A stretch of 64,000 nt of DNA from an uncultured Alphaproteobacteria bacterium. GTDB lineage: Bacteria > Pseudomonadota > Alphaproteobacteria > SP197. Positions within the stretch are counted from its first letter, which is position 1. Every line of letters begins with the position of its first letter. Both the position numbers and the translations under genes were made by a program. The notes beneath the pieces are model-generated. The model saw only the letters and a program-made list of their open reading frames with translations, had not been told where the DNA came from and did not search any database. The stretch spans positions 1-64,000 of the forward strand of contig CALSLK010000023.1 of NCBI GenBank assembly GCA_943787175.1. The letters are read 5' to 3'. Shown here piece by piece: positions 25,974-34,598 of this stretch.

Positions 25974-26618
25974 TTACGTCTTGGGCCCGCCAAGACCCTC
26001 CAGATAGACCAGCATGGCGGCTTCCAGCAGGTCTTCGGGGCTCATGGGTAGATTGCGACGGCCGGAATCACCGCGCGCAAAGAGTGACGCGATGCCGTGG
26101 GAGAACGACCAGATATGGAGCGCCAGCATCAGGGATGGCGGCCTGCTGGGCAGGGTGGCGCTGAGTTCTTCGGCGGCTTTGCGTACGATATCGAAGGCGC
26201 GATCCCCGGCCTTGCGCAGTTCCGGGTGGTCGTCGAGCGAGAGATTGGCCTCGAACATGGCGGAGTAATAGGCCGGTTCCGTGCGCGCAAAGGCAAGATA
26301 GGCCTTGCCAAGATGGTTCACCGCCGTCCGGGCGTCGGGCCGGCCTTCGTTCCAGACATTGGACAGAAACTGTTCAAAACGCTCGAATCCCTGACGTGCG
26401 ACATCTGCCAGCAATTCATCCCGGTCGCGGAAATGCCGATAAGGCGCGGCTGCGCTGACGCCCGCTGAACGGGCCGCTTCGGCAAAGGTAAAACCAGCGG
26501 GGCCTTTGGCCCCGATCAGATCCAGGGCCGCGGCGATCAGGGCTTCGCGCAGGTTGCCGTGATGGTAGCCGCGTCGCGACTTGCCCTCTCCGTCTTCCTT
26601 GTTGCCCGACCATGCCAT
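25974..26618 (-). CDS. TetR/AcrR family transcriptional regulator
   Basis: 214-residue repressor-type protein. The N-terminal helix-turn-helix region is LREALIAAALDLIGAKGPAGFTFAEAARSAGVSAAAPYRHFRDRDELLADVARQGFERF, a clear TetR domain, followed by a C-terminal ligand domain of the WHG/TetR_C_33 kind by layout. The target is unknown; no obvious palindrome is seen at its own start. It is on the same strand as DUF1178 and DUF2852. Confidence 0.9.
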   Translation of the reverse strand: MAWSGNKEDGEGKSRRGYHHGNLREALIAAALDLIGAKGPAGFTFAEAARSAGVSAAAPYRHFRDRDELLADVARQGFERFEQFLSNVWNEGRPDARTAVNHLGKAYLAFARTEPAYYSAMFEANLSLDDHPELRKAGDRAFDIVRKAAEELSATLPSRPPSLMLALHIWSFSHGIASLFARGDSGRRNLPMSPEDLLEAAMLVYLEGLGGPKT

Positions 26619-26688
26619 GTGAAGGGCCTTTACATCATAGCCGGGGAATCCGCATCAACTTCCTGCGGAAAGCGGGGGAAACAGCGGT

Positions 26689-27189
26689 TCAGCCGTCGAG
26701 CTTGGGGAGTTCCGGAAGGGCACCGAATTCGATGCCATCCTCGAGCAGATCTTGCGCCTGCTCCTTGGTCGCCTGACCGTAAATGTTGCGTTTTTTGGAC
26801 TCACCGTAGTGAATCTTCTTGGCTTCATCGGCGAACTTCGTGCCGACATTGTCAAAATTCTGTTCCACATGGTCCTTCATGGCACGCATCATGGCCATGA
26901 CCTGGCCGGCCTGCTCTTTCTGCTTGGCCAGCGTCAGGGTATCGGGCGCAGGCACCGGGGCCGGAGCGGGCGCCGGAGCTGTTGCAGGCACATCCGTGTG
27001 CACCACGCCCTTGGCGGCGGCTTTGGTCGTGGCGACGTTGGGTGCCATCAGTGCCTTTTCGACCGTGAGGTCACCGCAGATCGGACAGGCAACCTCACCC
27101 GCGGCCACCTGCTCTTCAAAGCCGGCGCTGCTGGAGAACCAGCCTTCGAAGACATGGTCCTTGCTGCATTTGACGTCGAAGACGATCAT
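26689..27189 (-). CDS. DUF1178 family protein
   Basis: 166-residue alphaproteobacterial protein starting at the ATG at 27189 (MIVFDVKCSKDHVFEGWFSS). A Cys pair near residue 8 region and CPICGD around residue 37 suggest a zinc ribbon. A flexible Ala/Pro-rich linker follows, and a conserved C-terminal helix block has HVEQNFDNVGTKFADEAKKIHYGE and RNIYGQATKEQAQDLLEDGIEF. Function unknown. The divergent methyltransferase gene starts 92 bp away. Confidence 0.88.
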   Translation of the reverse strand: MIVFDVKCSKDHVFEGWFSSSAGFEEQVAAGEVACPICGDLTVEKALMAPNVATTKAAAKGVVHTDVPATAPAPAPAPVPAPDTLTLAKQKEQAGQVMAMMRAMKDHVEQNFDNVGTKFADEAKKIHYGESKKRNIYGQATKEQAQDLLEDGIEFGALPELPKLDG

Positions 27190-27280
27190 GATCCCGCCTA
27201 AGTCCCGAAAAGCCTGCCGGATCGGCCCGGCAGCATCCACTATATGGCAGCGTGCCGATCCGGAACAAGATACCACAGCC

Positions 27281-27823
27281 ATGACAGAAACATCCCATCA
27301 TCATGACACATCGGGCCAAGCCAGCGCCTGGGTCATGCGCTTTGCGCCATTGATACCGACCGGAGGAACAATCCTCGACCTCGCCGCCGGTGGCGGACGC
27401 AACGGGCGTTATCTGCTGCAACAGGGCTTTGGCCTGGTCGCTGTGGACCACAAGACCGAAGCACTTTTGGACCTGGCCGGGCGCGATGATGTCGAAATCA
27501 TCCAGGCCGATCTGGAAGACGGTTCACCCTGGCCGCTGGGCGCACGTCAGTTCGACGCGGTCGTCGTTGCCAACTATCTCCACCGGCCGCTGTTTCCTGC
27601 AATCGTGGACGCAATCGCACCGGGCGGGCTGCTGATCTATGAGACCTTTGCGCTGGGCAACCAGGCATTCGGCAAACCCAGCAATCCCGATTTCCTGTTG
27701 AAGCCTGGCGAGCTGCTTGATGCAGTTGCAGGCAGGATGCGTGTACTGGCCTATGAAGACCTGATCGTGGACGCGCCGAAGCCGGCAGCGGTTCAGCGCA
27801 TCTGCGCGCGCCGTGAAGACTGA
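27281..27823 (+). CDS. Class I SAM-dependent methyltransferase
   Basis: 180-residue small methyltransferase; the ATG at 27281 is the first plausible start and the preceding open frame runs antisense to DUF1178. Motif I is GGTILDLAAGGGRNGRYL, followed by FGLVAVDHKTEAL (acidic residue for the SAM ribose), IIQADLEDG and FDAVVVANYLHRPLFPAIVDAIAPGGLLIYETFALGN. Substrate unknown. The C terminus meets the convergent nitrilase gene with three bases between the stops. Confidence 0.85.
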   Translation: MTETSHHHDTSGQASAWVMRFAPLIPTGGTILDLAAGGGRNGRYLLQQGFGLVAVDHKTEALLDLAGRDDVEIIQADLEDGSPWPLGARQFDAVVVANYLHRPLFPAIVDAIAPGGLLIYETFALGNQAFGKPSNPDFLLKPGELLDAVAGRMRVLAYEDLIVDAPKPAAVQRICARRED

Positions 27824-27826
27824 CCC

Positions 27827-28675
27827 CTACTCGGCAGCCTGACGCTCCTGCGTGACGGGCGGAGTGTAGGGCCGATCATGGTCGAGGGCGGGAATGGTGC
27901 CGCGCACACGCGCGACTTCGGAGAGATCAACTTGCGCGATGCAGAAACCGACATCGGTGCCGCCATCGGCCAGTACGACACCCCATGGATCGATGATGAG
28001 CGAATGGCCGCAGGTGCGGCGTCCGCCGGGGTGGTTGCCGGTCTGGCAGGGAGCAAAGACAAAGGCACCACATTCAATGGCACGGGCGCGTAGCAGCACC
28101 TCCCAATGGGCATCACCGGTGACCTTGGTGAAGGCCGCAGGACAGGTCAGCATGGCAGCACCTGATCTTGCCAGATCGCGGTAGAGATGGGGGAAGCGCA
28201 GATCGTAACAGATCGTCATGCCCAGACCGCCCCAGGGCGTGGTGGCCAGAACGGCCTTGTCGCCAGGATTGAACATGGTTGATTCGCGGTAACGCGAGCC
28301 ATCGGGCAGATCGACATCGAACATGTGGATCTTCTCGTAGTCGGCAACCGTGCGGCCCTGATCATCAAACAGGAAGGCGTGGTTGGCGAGCGAGCCGTCG
28401 GTGCGCAGCGCTGCAACCGAACCGGCCTGCAGCCAGACGCCCTTTTCCCGGGCGACGTCAGCAAAGGCTTTGAGCGCTGGATGATCGGCAGGCCGATAGG
28501 CGTTCTCCAGCCGGTCTTCCTCGTTGGCTGCCATCAGAGCGACATTCTCGGGCAGACCAATCAGATCAGCACCAGCGTCGGCGGCCTGACGCACGAGATC
28601 ACAGGCGATCTCCACATTACGGGCCATGTTGGTATCGGCGTTGACCTGAACGCAGGCGATGGAAAGTTTGGTCAT
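27827..28675 (-). CDS. Carbon-nitrogen hydrolase, Nit1/deaminated-glutathione amidase type
   Basis: Nitrilase-superfamily enzyme of 282 residues with a Glu-Lys-Cys triad: Glu43 in GLPENVAL, Lys in YEKIHMFDVDLPDG and Cys in TICYDLRFPHLYRDLARSGA. The sequence is closest to the Nit1 group that repairs deaminated glutathione. Its start overlaps the stop of grxC by four bases, so a link to glutathione metabolism is supported by context as well. Confidence 0.9.
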   Translation of the reverse strand: MTKLSIACVQVNADTNMARNVEIACDLVRQAADAGADLIGLPENVALMAANEEDRLENAYRPADHPALKAFADVAREKGVWLQAGSVAALRTDGSLANHAFLFDDQGRTVADYEKIHMFDVDLPDGSRYRESTMFNPGDKAVLATTPWGGLGMTICYDLRFPHLYRDLARSGAAMLTCPAAFTKVTGDAHWEVLLRARAIECGAFVFAPCQTGNHPGGRRTCGHSLIIDPWGVVLADGGTDVGFCIAQVDLSEVARVRGTIPALDHDRPYTPPVTQERQAAE

Positions 28676-28935
28676 GCCGCTACGCCCAGTTTGGCATTAA
28701 GCTCGCCCTGACGTTCAAGGGCGTAGAGCTCGTCGCAGCCACCGATCGGCTCACCGTCGATAAAAATCTGGGGAACCGTATAACCGCCATTGGCTTTTTC
28801 GGTCATTTCTGCACGCTTCTTGGCGCTCATGGTGACATCGATCTCTTCGAAGGCGACGCCCTTGTCCTTGAGCAGGTGTTTTGCGCGATGGCAAAACGGA
28901 CAGAACATGGTGGTGTAGATGACGACATCGGCCAT
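28672..28935 (-). CDS. grxC: Glutaredoxin 3
   Basis: Dithiol glutaredoxin of 87 residues from the ATG at 28935. The active site is CPFC at Cys12-Cys15, with the cis-Pro block TVPQIFIDGEPIGGCDELYALER that binds glutathione. It reduces mixed disulfides using glutathione. It is encoded in a row with comF upstream and the Nit1-type amidase downstream, the standard alphaproteobacterial arrangement. Confidence 0.96.
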   Translation of the reverse strand: MADVVIYTTMFCPFCHRAKHLLKDKGVAFEEIDVTMSAKKRAEMTEKANGGYTVPQIFIDGEPIGGCDELYALERQGELNAKLGVAA

Positions 28936-28972
28936 AGCGATTTCCCGGATTTTCCTGACGATAATATGATGC

Positions 28973-29716
28973 TTAAGTGGTCTCGCGCACAACCCGTGCA
29001 AGGGTGACCACGTCAATGTGAGCGGCACCGGCCTTCTTCAGGGCTTTCGCGCAGGCATCCACCGTGGCGCCGGTGGTCAGAACATCATCGACCACCAGGA
29101 TGCGGCGGTCGCGCACATCATCCTCCCTGCCCGGCCTGATGATCATGGCGCCACGCAGGTTCTCGATCCTCTGACGCCGGTTCAGCCCCGCCTGAGGTGG
29201 TGTTGCGCGGCGGCGCACCAGAAGTTCCGGCATCGCGGGTTTCCCCAGACGCAGCGCCAGGGCATTGGCGAGCAGGGCCGACTGATTGTAGCGGCGATGC
29301 CACAGACGCCTGCGGTGCAGGGGTACGCAGCAGATGAGATCGATTTCCTGCAGGGCGGGCCCCGCAGCGCGTTTGAGCCAACGCACGAAGGCGTCCTGAT
29401 GATGCAGCTTGTCGCTGTGTTTGAAACCCACGATCAGGCGGGCGGCAAGGTCGTTATAGCGCAGGGCCGCGCGGGCGCGGTTGAAGGCCGGCGGATTGGC
29501 GAGGCAACCCCCACAGATTGATTCAGGACCCTCATCATGGCCGAAAGGCAGCCCGCAACTGGCACAGACCGGCGCTGATATCTGATCAAGGCTCGACCAG
29601 CAGACCGTGCAGAGCGCGCCTGATTCGACGATTTCGCCGCAGCCAAGACAGCGCAGCGGCAGGATCGTGTCCAGCAAGCGCTTGCCGGTCCAGCGCAGGG
29701 GTGCAAACCAAGCCAT
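28973..29716 (-). CDS. comF: ComF family protein (phosphoribosyltransferase-like)
   Basis: 247-residue ComF/GntX-type protein. The N terminus carries a double zinc ribbon (CLGCGEIVESGALCTVC and CASCGLPFGHD...CGGC). The C-terminal PRTase domain has ILVVDDVLTTGATVDACAKALKKAGA, the PRPP-binding loop. In naturally competent bacteria ComF helps DNA uptake; in most alphaproteobacteria the role is unknown. It leads the comF-grxC-Nit1 cluster and is divergent from a methyltransferase gene. Confidence 0.93.
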   Translation of the reverse strand: MAWFAPLRWTGKRLLDTILPLRCLGCGEIVESGALCTVCWSSLDQISAPVCASCGLPFGHDEGPESICGGCLANPPAFNRARAALRYNDLAARLIVGFKHSDKLHHQDAFVRWLKRAAGPALQEIDLICCVPLHRRRLWHRRYNQSALLANALALRLGKPAMPELLVRRRATPPQAGLNRRQRIENLRGAMIIRPGREDDVRDRRILVVDDVLTTGATVDACAKALKKAGAAHIDVVTLARVVRETT

Positions 29717-29794
29717 GCGCCATCCCGCACCGGCGCGCCGCCGGGGTCAAGTCCACCATTGCCGACAAGGGTTTCACAGGGCACAAGACCGTCC

Positions 29795-30679
29795 ATGATG
29801 GAAAGCCCCGCACCGTTTGACCGTCAGGCCCAGCGCCTGCACCGCGATCGCGCCGCACGCACAGCAAGCGAAAGCAGCGAGTTCCTGTTCCGCGAAGTCG
29901 GGGAACGCCTGCTGGATCGCCTTGACGATGTAACCCACAGCTTTCCGCTTGCCCTGGAACTGGGGGCACGCGACGGCGCCCTGCGGGCCGGGCTGGAACA
30001 ACGCAACGGCATCAAGACCCTGATCCAGAGTGAGGTCAGCACGCGATTTCTGGATCGCGCAAAGGGACTGCGCCTGGTTGCCGACGAGGAACTGCCGCCG
30101 CTTGCAGAGGCATCACTTGATCTTGTGATGTCGAATCTGGCGCTGCACTGGGTCAATGATATTCCAGGCGCGCTTTCCCAGATCCGCCGCGCGCTGAAAC
30201 CAGACGGTCTGTTTCTGGCTTCGATCCTGGGTGGTGAGACGTTGTTTGAATTGCGCCAGGTTCTTGCCGATGCAGAGGTGGCTGTCACCGGTGGCCTGTC
30301 GCCACGACTTTCTCCCATGATCGATGTGCGCGATGCCGGCGGTCTGTTGCAGCGTGCCGGATTCGACCTGCCGGTGGTTGATATCGACCGGATCGACGTC
30401 AGCTATCCCGATGCCCTTGCCCTGATGCGCGATCTGCGTGCCATGGGTGAAACCAATGCCGTGGCGGAGCGCCCACGCGGCATGGCGCGGCGAGACGTCA
30501 TGCTGTCGGCCGCCGCACTTTACGCGGAGCGGTTCGCGGATTCAGAGGGCAGGATTCCAGCGACCTTTGATGCCCTGTTCCTGACGGGATGGACACCGCA
30601 TGCCTCCCAGCAGCAACCCCTGCGCCCGGGCAGCGGCCAGATCAGCCTGAAAGAAGTTCTGGGCGACGACGCGACTTAA
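29795..30679 (+). CDS. SAM-dependent methyltransferase, BioC/NDUFAF5-like
   Basis: About 294 residues from the ATG at 29795. N-terminal FDRQAQRLHRDRAAR and REVGERLLDRLDDV are typical of the bacterial relatives of mitochondrial NDUFAF5, an arginine hydroxylase acting on complex I. The SAM-fold part includes ALELGARDGALRAGL, LDLVMSNLALHWVNDIPGALSQIRRALKPDGLFLASILGG, and later PRLSPMIDVRDAGGLLQRAGF. It is regularly divergent from comF in alphaproteobacteria. Its stop overlaps the mutT stop by four bases. Confidence 0.88.
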   Translation: MMESPAPFDRQAQRLHRDRAARTASESSEFLFREVGERLLDRLDDVTHSFPLALELGARDGALRAGLEQRNGIKTLIQSEVSTRFLDRAKGLRLVADEELPPLAEASLDLVMSNLALHWVNDIPGALSQIRRALKPDGLFLASILGGETLFELRQVLADAEVAVTGGLSPRLSPMIDVRDAGGLLQRAGFDLPVVDIDRIDVSYPDALALMRDLRAMGETNAVAERPRGMARRDVMLSAAALYAERFADSEGRIPATFDALFLTGWTPHASQQQPLRPGSGQISLKEVLGDDAT

Positions 30680-31083
30680 AGAAGATCACAGAGCATGGCG
30701 ACCAGGGGTGCATCGGCCGGGGGCATGTCATAGGCGCTCATGCGATTGGGGCGGACCCAGGCGAGTTCCTTGTGTTCCACGGCCGTGACCGTGCCGTTCC
30801 AGCGCCGGCAGACAAAAAGCGGCATCAGAAGGTGGAAGTCGTCATAGGCGTGGCTGGCAAAGGTGAAGGGCGCCAGGCAGGCCTGCGTCACATCGATGGC
30901 GAGTTCTTCACGCAACTCCCGGATCAGGGCTGCTTCGGGTGTCTCGCCTGCTTCGACCTTGCCGCCGGGAAACTCCCAGAGACCGGCCATGGATTTACCT
31001 TCGGGACGGCGCGCCAGCAGGACCCGGTCATCGGGGTCGACCAGGGCGCAGGCAACGACCAGAAGCGACTTCATGACGACCAC
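30676..31083 (-). CDS. mutT: 8-oxo-dGTP diphosphatase, MutT type
   Basis: Nudix hydrolase of 135 residues that removes oxidised nucleotides from the pool. The Nudix box is GGKVEAGETPEAALIRELREEL, preceded by LLARRPEGKSMAGLWEFP, the hallmark of MutT-like proteins, and followed by FHLLMPLFVCRRW. It overlaps the upstream GNAT gene by 13 bp, so both are on one transcript. In many alphaproteobacteria mutT sits beside argJ and GNAT genes, as it does here at a short distance. Confidence 0.92.
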   Translation of the reverse strand: MVVMKSLLVVACALVDPDDRVLLARRPEGKSMAGLWEFPGGKVEAGETPEAALIRELREELAIDVTQACLAPFTFASHAYDDFHLLMPLFVCRRWNGTVTAVEHKELAWVRPNRMSAYDMPPADAPLVAMLCDLL

Positions 31084-31613
31084 TCCCGGCGTGTCAGGCG
31101 ATAGGCTTCTGCCGTGACGACATGGCCGCGTGGCGGGGCGTAATACCAGGCATTGCCGATGCGGCGCAGGCCGGCCCTGGTAAGCACATGGCAGGAAGCC
31201 CGGTTCTGGACGCTGGCATAGGCGGTGACCTCGTCAGCACCAAGCATCCTGAACGCGTGATCGACCAGTGCGCGTGAGACCTCCGTGGCGTAGCCCTTCC
31301 CCCAGACCCATGGTGCAAACATGTAGCCAACCTCCATGCTGCGCCGATCAAGTGACTGATCAAGCCCGCCGGTGCCGACCACGCGACCTGTAGCCTTGTC
31401 GATCACGGCCCAGTTGCGATCACCACTGTGACGCCAGTCATAGGCCACGGCCTCGGCATAAGCCGTGCCGCCACCGGAGGGATAGGGGTGGGGAATGGTG
31501 GCAGTGTAACGCGCGACCTCCCAGAGGCGTGCGAAGGATTCCAATTCCGGCCCGTGCCGGGGTGCCAGCGGTTCCAGCCTCATTCTCCGGGTCATCACGA
31601 TCTGATCGGACAT
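31071..31613 (-). CDS. GNAT family N-acetyltransferase, RimJ-like (first of a tandem pair)
   Basis: 180-residue acetyltransferase with RLEPLAPRHGPELESFARLWEVARYTATIPHPYPSG at the N terminus, GTGGLDQSLDRRSMEVGYMFAPWVWGKGYATEVSRALVDHAF containing the acetyl-CoA loop, and ASVQNRASCHVLTRAGLRRIG. It resembles enzymes that acetylate ribosomal protein N termini, but the substrate is unknown. It is a clear tandem duplicate of the next gene at both protein and DNA level. Confidence 0.88.
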   Translation of the reverse strand: MSDQIVMTRRMRLEPLAPRHGPELESFARLWEVARYTATIPHPYPSGGGTAYAEAVAYDWRHSGDRNWAVIDKATGRVVGTGGLDQSLDRRSMEVGYMFAPWVWGKGYATEVSRALVDHAFRMLGADEVTAYASVQNRASCHVLTRAGLRRIGNAWYYAPPRGHVVTAEAYRLTRREWSS

Positions 31614-31645
31614 GACCGATGGTTCCTTTTGCCGCGCCGACCGGC

Positions 31646-32221
31646 TCAGGCCAGGCGTTCGGTCCAGAAGATACGGTATGCCTCGCAGAGGATGTCGTTG
31701 CCGCGCGCGGGCGCAGGCAGCATCTGTTCACCGATGCGCCGCATGCCTGCTTTGGCAAGGACGCGACACGATGCCGGGTTCTCGACCATGGCAAAGGCCT
31801 CGATCACATCCAGACGCAGGGTCCCGAATCCGAAGTTGATGAGGGCACGCGCCGCTTCCGTGGCAAAGCCGTGGCCCCAGGCCCAAGGCGCAAAGGCATA
31901 GCCAAGCTCACCGTTGCGACGGTCCGGCGACAGGGTGATATCGACGACGCCGATGACGTCTTCTTCGTAATGGACCGCAAAGACCCAACCGCCACCGCTG
32001 CGCCGTTGTTCGACGGACTGCTTGGCAAAGTTGTCTGCGCAGCCCGGCGGATAGGGGTGGGGAATGTTGGCGGTGAACCGTGCGACTTCCCACAGCCGCG
32101 CAAACCGGGTCAGCGACCGCGCATGGGCAAGTGCGAGAGGCTCCAGGATCAGGCGTTCGGTCGTGATGGACCGGGGTTCATCCACCCGGGTCGCCGTTGC
32201 CTGGGGTTTGGCCGCAATCAA
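31646..32221 (-). CDS. GNAT family N-acetyltransferase, RimJ-like (second of a tandem pair)
   Basis: 191-residue paralogue of the neighbour at 31071-31613: LTRFARLWEVARFTANIPHPYPPG matches its N-terminal block, and GELGYAFAPWAWGHGFATEAARALINFGF matches its acetyl-CoA loop. MVENPASCRVLAKAGMRRIGEQM aligns as well. The start overlaps the stop of the upstream carbon-nitrogen hydrolase (ATGA at 32218-32221). Two of the N-terminal segments are nearly identical at DNA level, pointing to a fairly recent duplication. Confidence 0.88.
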   Translation of the reverse strand: MIAAKPQATATRVDEPRSITTERLILEPLALAHARSLTRFARLWEVARFTANIPHPYPPGCADNFAKQSVEQRRSGGGWVFAVHYEEDVIGVVDITLSPDRRNGELGYAFAPWAWGHGFATEAARALINFGFGTLRLDVIEAFAMVENPASCRVLAKAGMRRIGEQMLPAPARGNDILCEAYRIFWTERLA

Positions 32222-33147
32222 CCGTCGGTTCCGCTGTGGCGGGTTGCATCGAAGGCAATGATCTCTGGTTCCTGCATACGCCCGGTGGCCACATCGCGTT
32301 GCACGGGCATGCGCAGTTCACCCAGAGCAGTCATCTCCTGGGGCACGTCGCGGCCTGCCTGATAGGCGGGGAAGACGACCTTGCTGTCGCGGAAACTTTT
32401 CATGGCCTGGGCCAGACCGTGCATGCCCAGATTGCGCGTGCGACGCACACGCTCCAGATCGATCATGAACGGGAAGACCTCTTCGGCCTCGCCGGCTTCG
32501 TGGATCAACTCGCCTTCGGGTGCATAGACCACCGAGCGACCGTTGCCGAACGGGCCCTTGGCGCCGTTCACGTCGATGAAGTAACACTGGTTGATGGCGG
32601 CATTGGCGCGGCTGATGGCAGTTTCGACATCGCGATCGATGGTGCCTGTGGCCGTCACCTGGATGATGACTTCGGCACCTTGCCAGCACATCTGGCGCTG
32701 CACTTCGGGGAACCACTTGTCGTAGCAGATCGCCAGTCCGAAGCGACCGACTTCGGGCACATCAAAAACGCAGACTTCTTCGCCCGGCGTCACGAACCCT
32801 TCGTAGGGATAGAACGGGAAGAGCTTGCGGTAGCGCGTCACGACCTCGCCCGTGGGGGCAATGACGATGGCAGTGTTGTGATAGGCCTCACCGGCGCGCT
32901 CCATGAACGAGCCGGGGATCAACCAAATACCCAGTTCACGGGCAAGATCACGGTAACGGTCTTCTGCGGGTCCCGGCAGTTCGACCGCAAGATCCTGACG
33001 AAAGCCGACCGGAGCAGCTTCTCCAACCACGACCATCTGGACCCAGGGAAAAGCAAAAACGGTGCTGCGCACGTGACTTTCGATTTCGTCGCCGTTGTCA
33101 TCGTTTCGGATGTGCATCTGCACGCCCGCGATGGCGAAGTTGGACAT
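32218..33147 (-). CDS. Carbon-nitrogen hydrolase (amidase/carbamoylase type)
   Basis: Second nitrilase-superfamily member in the window, 309 residues. Triad residues are Glu43 in VVVGEAAP, Lys in YRKLFPFYPYEGF and Cys in LAICYDKWFPEVQRQMCWQGAEV. The sequence around the Cys is closer to aliphatic amidase and carbamoylase branches than to Nit1; the substrate is unknown. It heads a minus-strand transcript with the two GNAT genes and mutT. Confidence 0.85.
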   Translation of the reverse strand: MSNFAIAGVQMHIRNDDNGDEIESHVRSTVFAFPWVQMVVVGEAAPVGFRQDLAVELPGPAEDRYRDLARELGIWLIPGSFMERAGEAYHNTAIVIAPTGEVVTRYRKLFPFYPYEGFVTPGEEVCVFDVPEVGRFGLAICYDKWFPEVQRQMCWQGAEVIIQVTATGTIDRDVETAISRANAAINQCYFIDVNGAKGPFGNGRSVVYAPEGELIHEAGEAEEVFPFMIDLERVRRTRNLGMHGLAQAMKSFRDSKVVFPAYQAGRDVPQEMTALGELRMPVQRDVATGRMQEPEIIAFDATRHSGTDG

Positions 33148-33224
33148 GGAGTCTCCTGTGTGCGCAAGAACGCGGACATGCTAGAGCGCTGCCGTTGAAA
33201 TTCAATCACTAGAAAGAAAAACGG

Positions 33225-34598
33225 GTGGAATCACGACATCTGGTAGGTCGAGCCCTGAATCGCGAGGAGCTGCGCGCGCTGGCCAGACTCGGCGTACCGC
33301 TGGCCGGAGCCAGTCTTGCCGAGATGGGCATGGCGTTGACCGACATGGCCGTGGTCGGCCGCCTGGGTGGCCTGGAACTGGCCGCCGTGGGTCTGGCCGG
33401 CGGCATTGCCTTTGACATGCTTGCCATCCTGCTGGGCATTCTCACCATCGTTGGCGTTCTGGTCGCCGAAGCGATCGGGGCCGGACGTCATGACCGTGTC
33501 GGCGCCATTGTCGGTCAGGCCCTGCGCATCGCCCTTGGCCTTTCCGTCCTGATGATTGCCTTTGCCCTGGCGCTGCCGGTGTTGCTCACCTGGACGCCCC
33601 AGGATGCCGGCATCGTTCCCCTGGCACAGGCCTATCTGCATGCTCTGGTCTGGGCGTTTCCCCTGGCCATGATCTATGGCGTGCTGGTCGATACCGCGAC
33701 GGCACTGGAGCGCACACGCACGGTCTTTCTGGTCTCGGTCGGCGCGGTCCTCCTGAATGCGCCGTTGAGCTGGCTCTTTGTGTTCGGGCTTGAAGAAGGC
33801 GCTGGGCTTGGTGTGGCCGGAGCCGGTTATGCCACGAGCCTGGTGCACCTGATCATGGTCGCGGCCCTCTTCTGGGCACTTCTGGCGGATCGTTCCACCA
33901 GACAGGTTCTGGACCCACGCGCGTTCCTGCGGCGTGACCGGCAAGCCCGGAGCGACATCACGCGGCTGGGTCTGCCGGTTGCCGGAATGACTGTTGTGGA
34001 ATCGGGCATGTTCTCGGTTATCACCATCCTCATGGGCGGTTTCGGTGCTCCGGTGCTTGCGGCCCATCGCATCCTCACCGGCTTTGCCGACATCGCCACC
34101 ACCGTTGCCTTTGCCCTGGGCGATGCCGCGACCATCCGCGTTGCCCGTGCGTTGGGTGCCGGGGACATGAACCGCGCCCGCCGTTCGGGCCATCTGGCCA
34201 TAATCAGCGGAGGCCTGCTGCTGGCAGCGCTTGCTCTGCTCTGCCTTCTGAACCCCGACGCCATTGCCTGGATCTTTCTGGGATCACGGGATGCAGACAA
34301 CGCCGCGGTCTATGGCTGGGTCGAAGCCTTGAGCGGGATCGGCGTGATCTATGTGCTGGTGAGTGGCCTGCAAATTCTTGCCGAACATGCCCTGCGCGGC
34401 CTGAAAGACACGTTTGTTCCCATGATCCAGCAGACCATCGGCCTCTGGGGCGTTGGCCTGGCGGGCGGAGTTATCGCCGCCTACGCACTGGATCTGGGTG
34501 CCATGGGTCTTTGGTATGGCATGGCGGCAGGTTCCGGGATTACGGCAGTGCTGTTCGTCCTGCGGTTCCGGCGGTTGACGCGCAGCGAGGCGCTTTAG
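33225..34598 (+). CDS. MATE family multidrug efflux transporter
   Basis: 457-residue transporter with twelve predicted helices. The MATE/DinF hallmark PLAGASLAEMGMALTDMAVVGRLGGLELAAVGLA is near the N terminus, and the second half repeats the pattern (GLPVAGMTVVESGMFSVITILMGGFGAPVLAAH). It exports cationic drugs using a sodium or proton gradient in characterised relatives. The GTG start at 33225 has only a weak upstream A/G-rich site. The stop codon lies inside the first arm of palindromic repeat copy B. Confidence 0.9.
   Translation: MESRHLVGRALNREELRALARLGVPLAGASLAEMGMALTDMAVVGRLGGLELAAVGLAGGIAFDMLAILLGILTIVGVLVAEAIGAGRHDRVGAIVGQALRIALGLSVLMIAFALALPVLLTWTPQDAGIVPLAQAYLHALVWAFPLAMIYGVLVDTATALERTRTVFLVSVGAVLLNAPLSWLFVFGLEEGAGLGVAGAGYATSLVHLIMVAALFWALLADRSTRQVLDPRAFLRRDRQARSDITRLGLPVAGMTVVESGMFSVITILMGGFGAPVLAAHRILTGFADIATTVAFALGDAATIRVARALGAGDMNRARRSGHLAIISGGLLLAALALLCLLNPDAIAWIFLGSRDADNAAVYGWVEALSGIGVIYVLVSGLQILAEHALRGLKDTFVPMIQQTIGLWGVGLAGGVIAAYALDLGAMGLWYGMAAGSGITAVLFVLRFRRLTRSEAL

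Noticed and set aside
32197..33198. 333-codon plus-strand frame opposite the carbon-nitrogen hydrolase
   Set aside because: The minus-strand enzyme has an intact Glu-Lys-Cys triad and fills the same interval; the plus frame is a shadow.
33181..33213. TAGAGCGCTGCCGTTGAAA...TCACTAGA upstream of the MATE gene, possibly a degenerate member of the palindromic repeat family
   Set aside because: It starts with TAGAGC and ends with CTAGA, but inner arms pair for only four or five bases, so the evidence is too weak to call it a copy.
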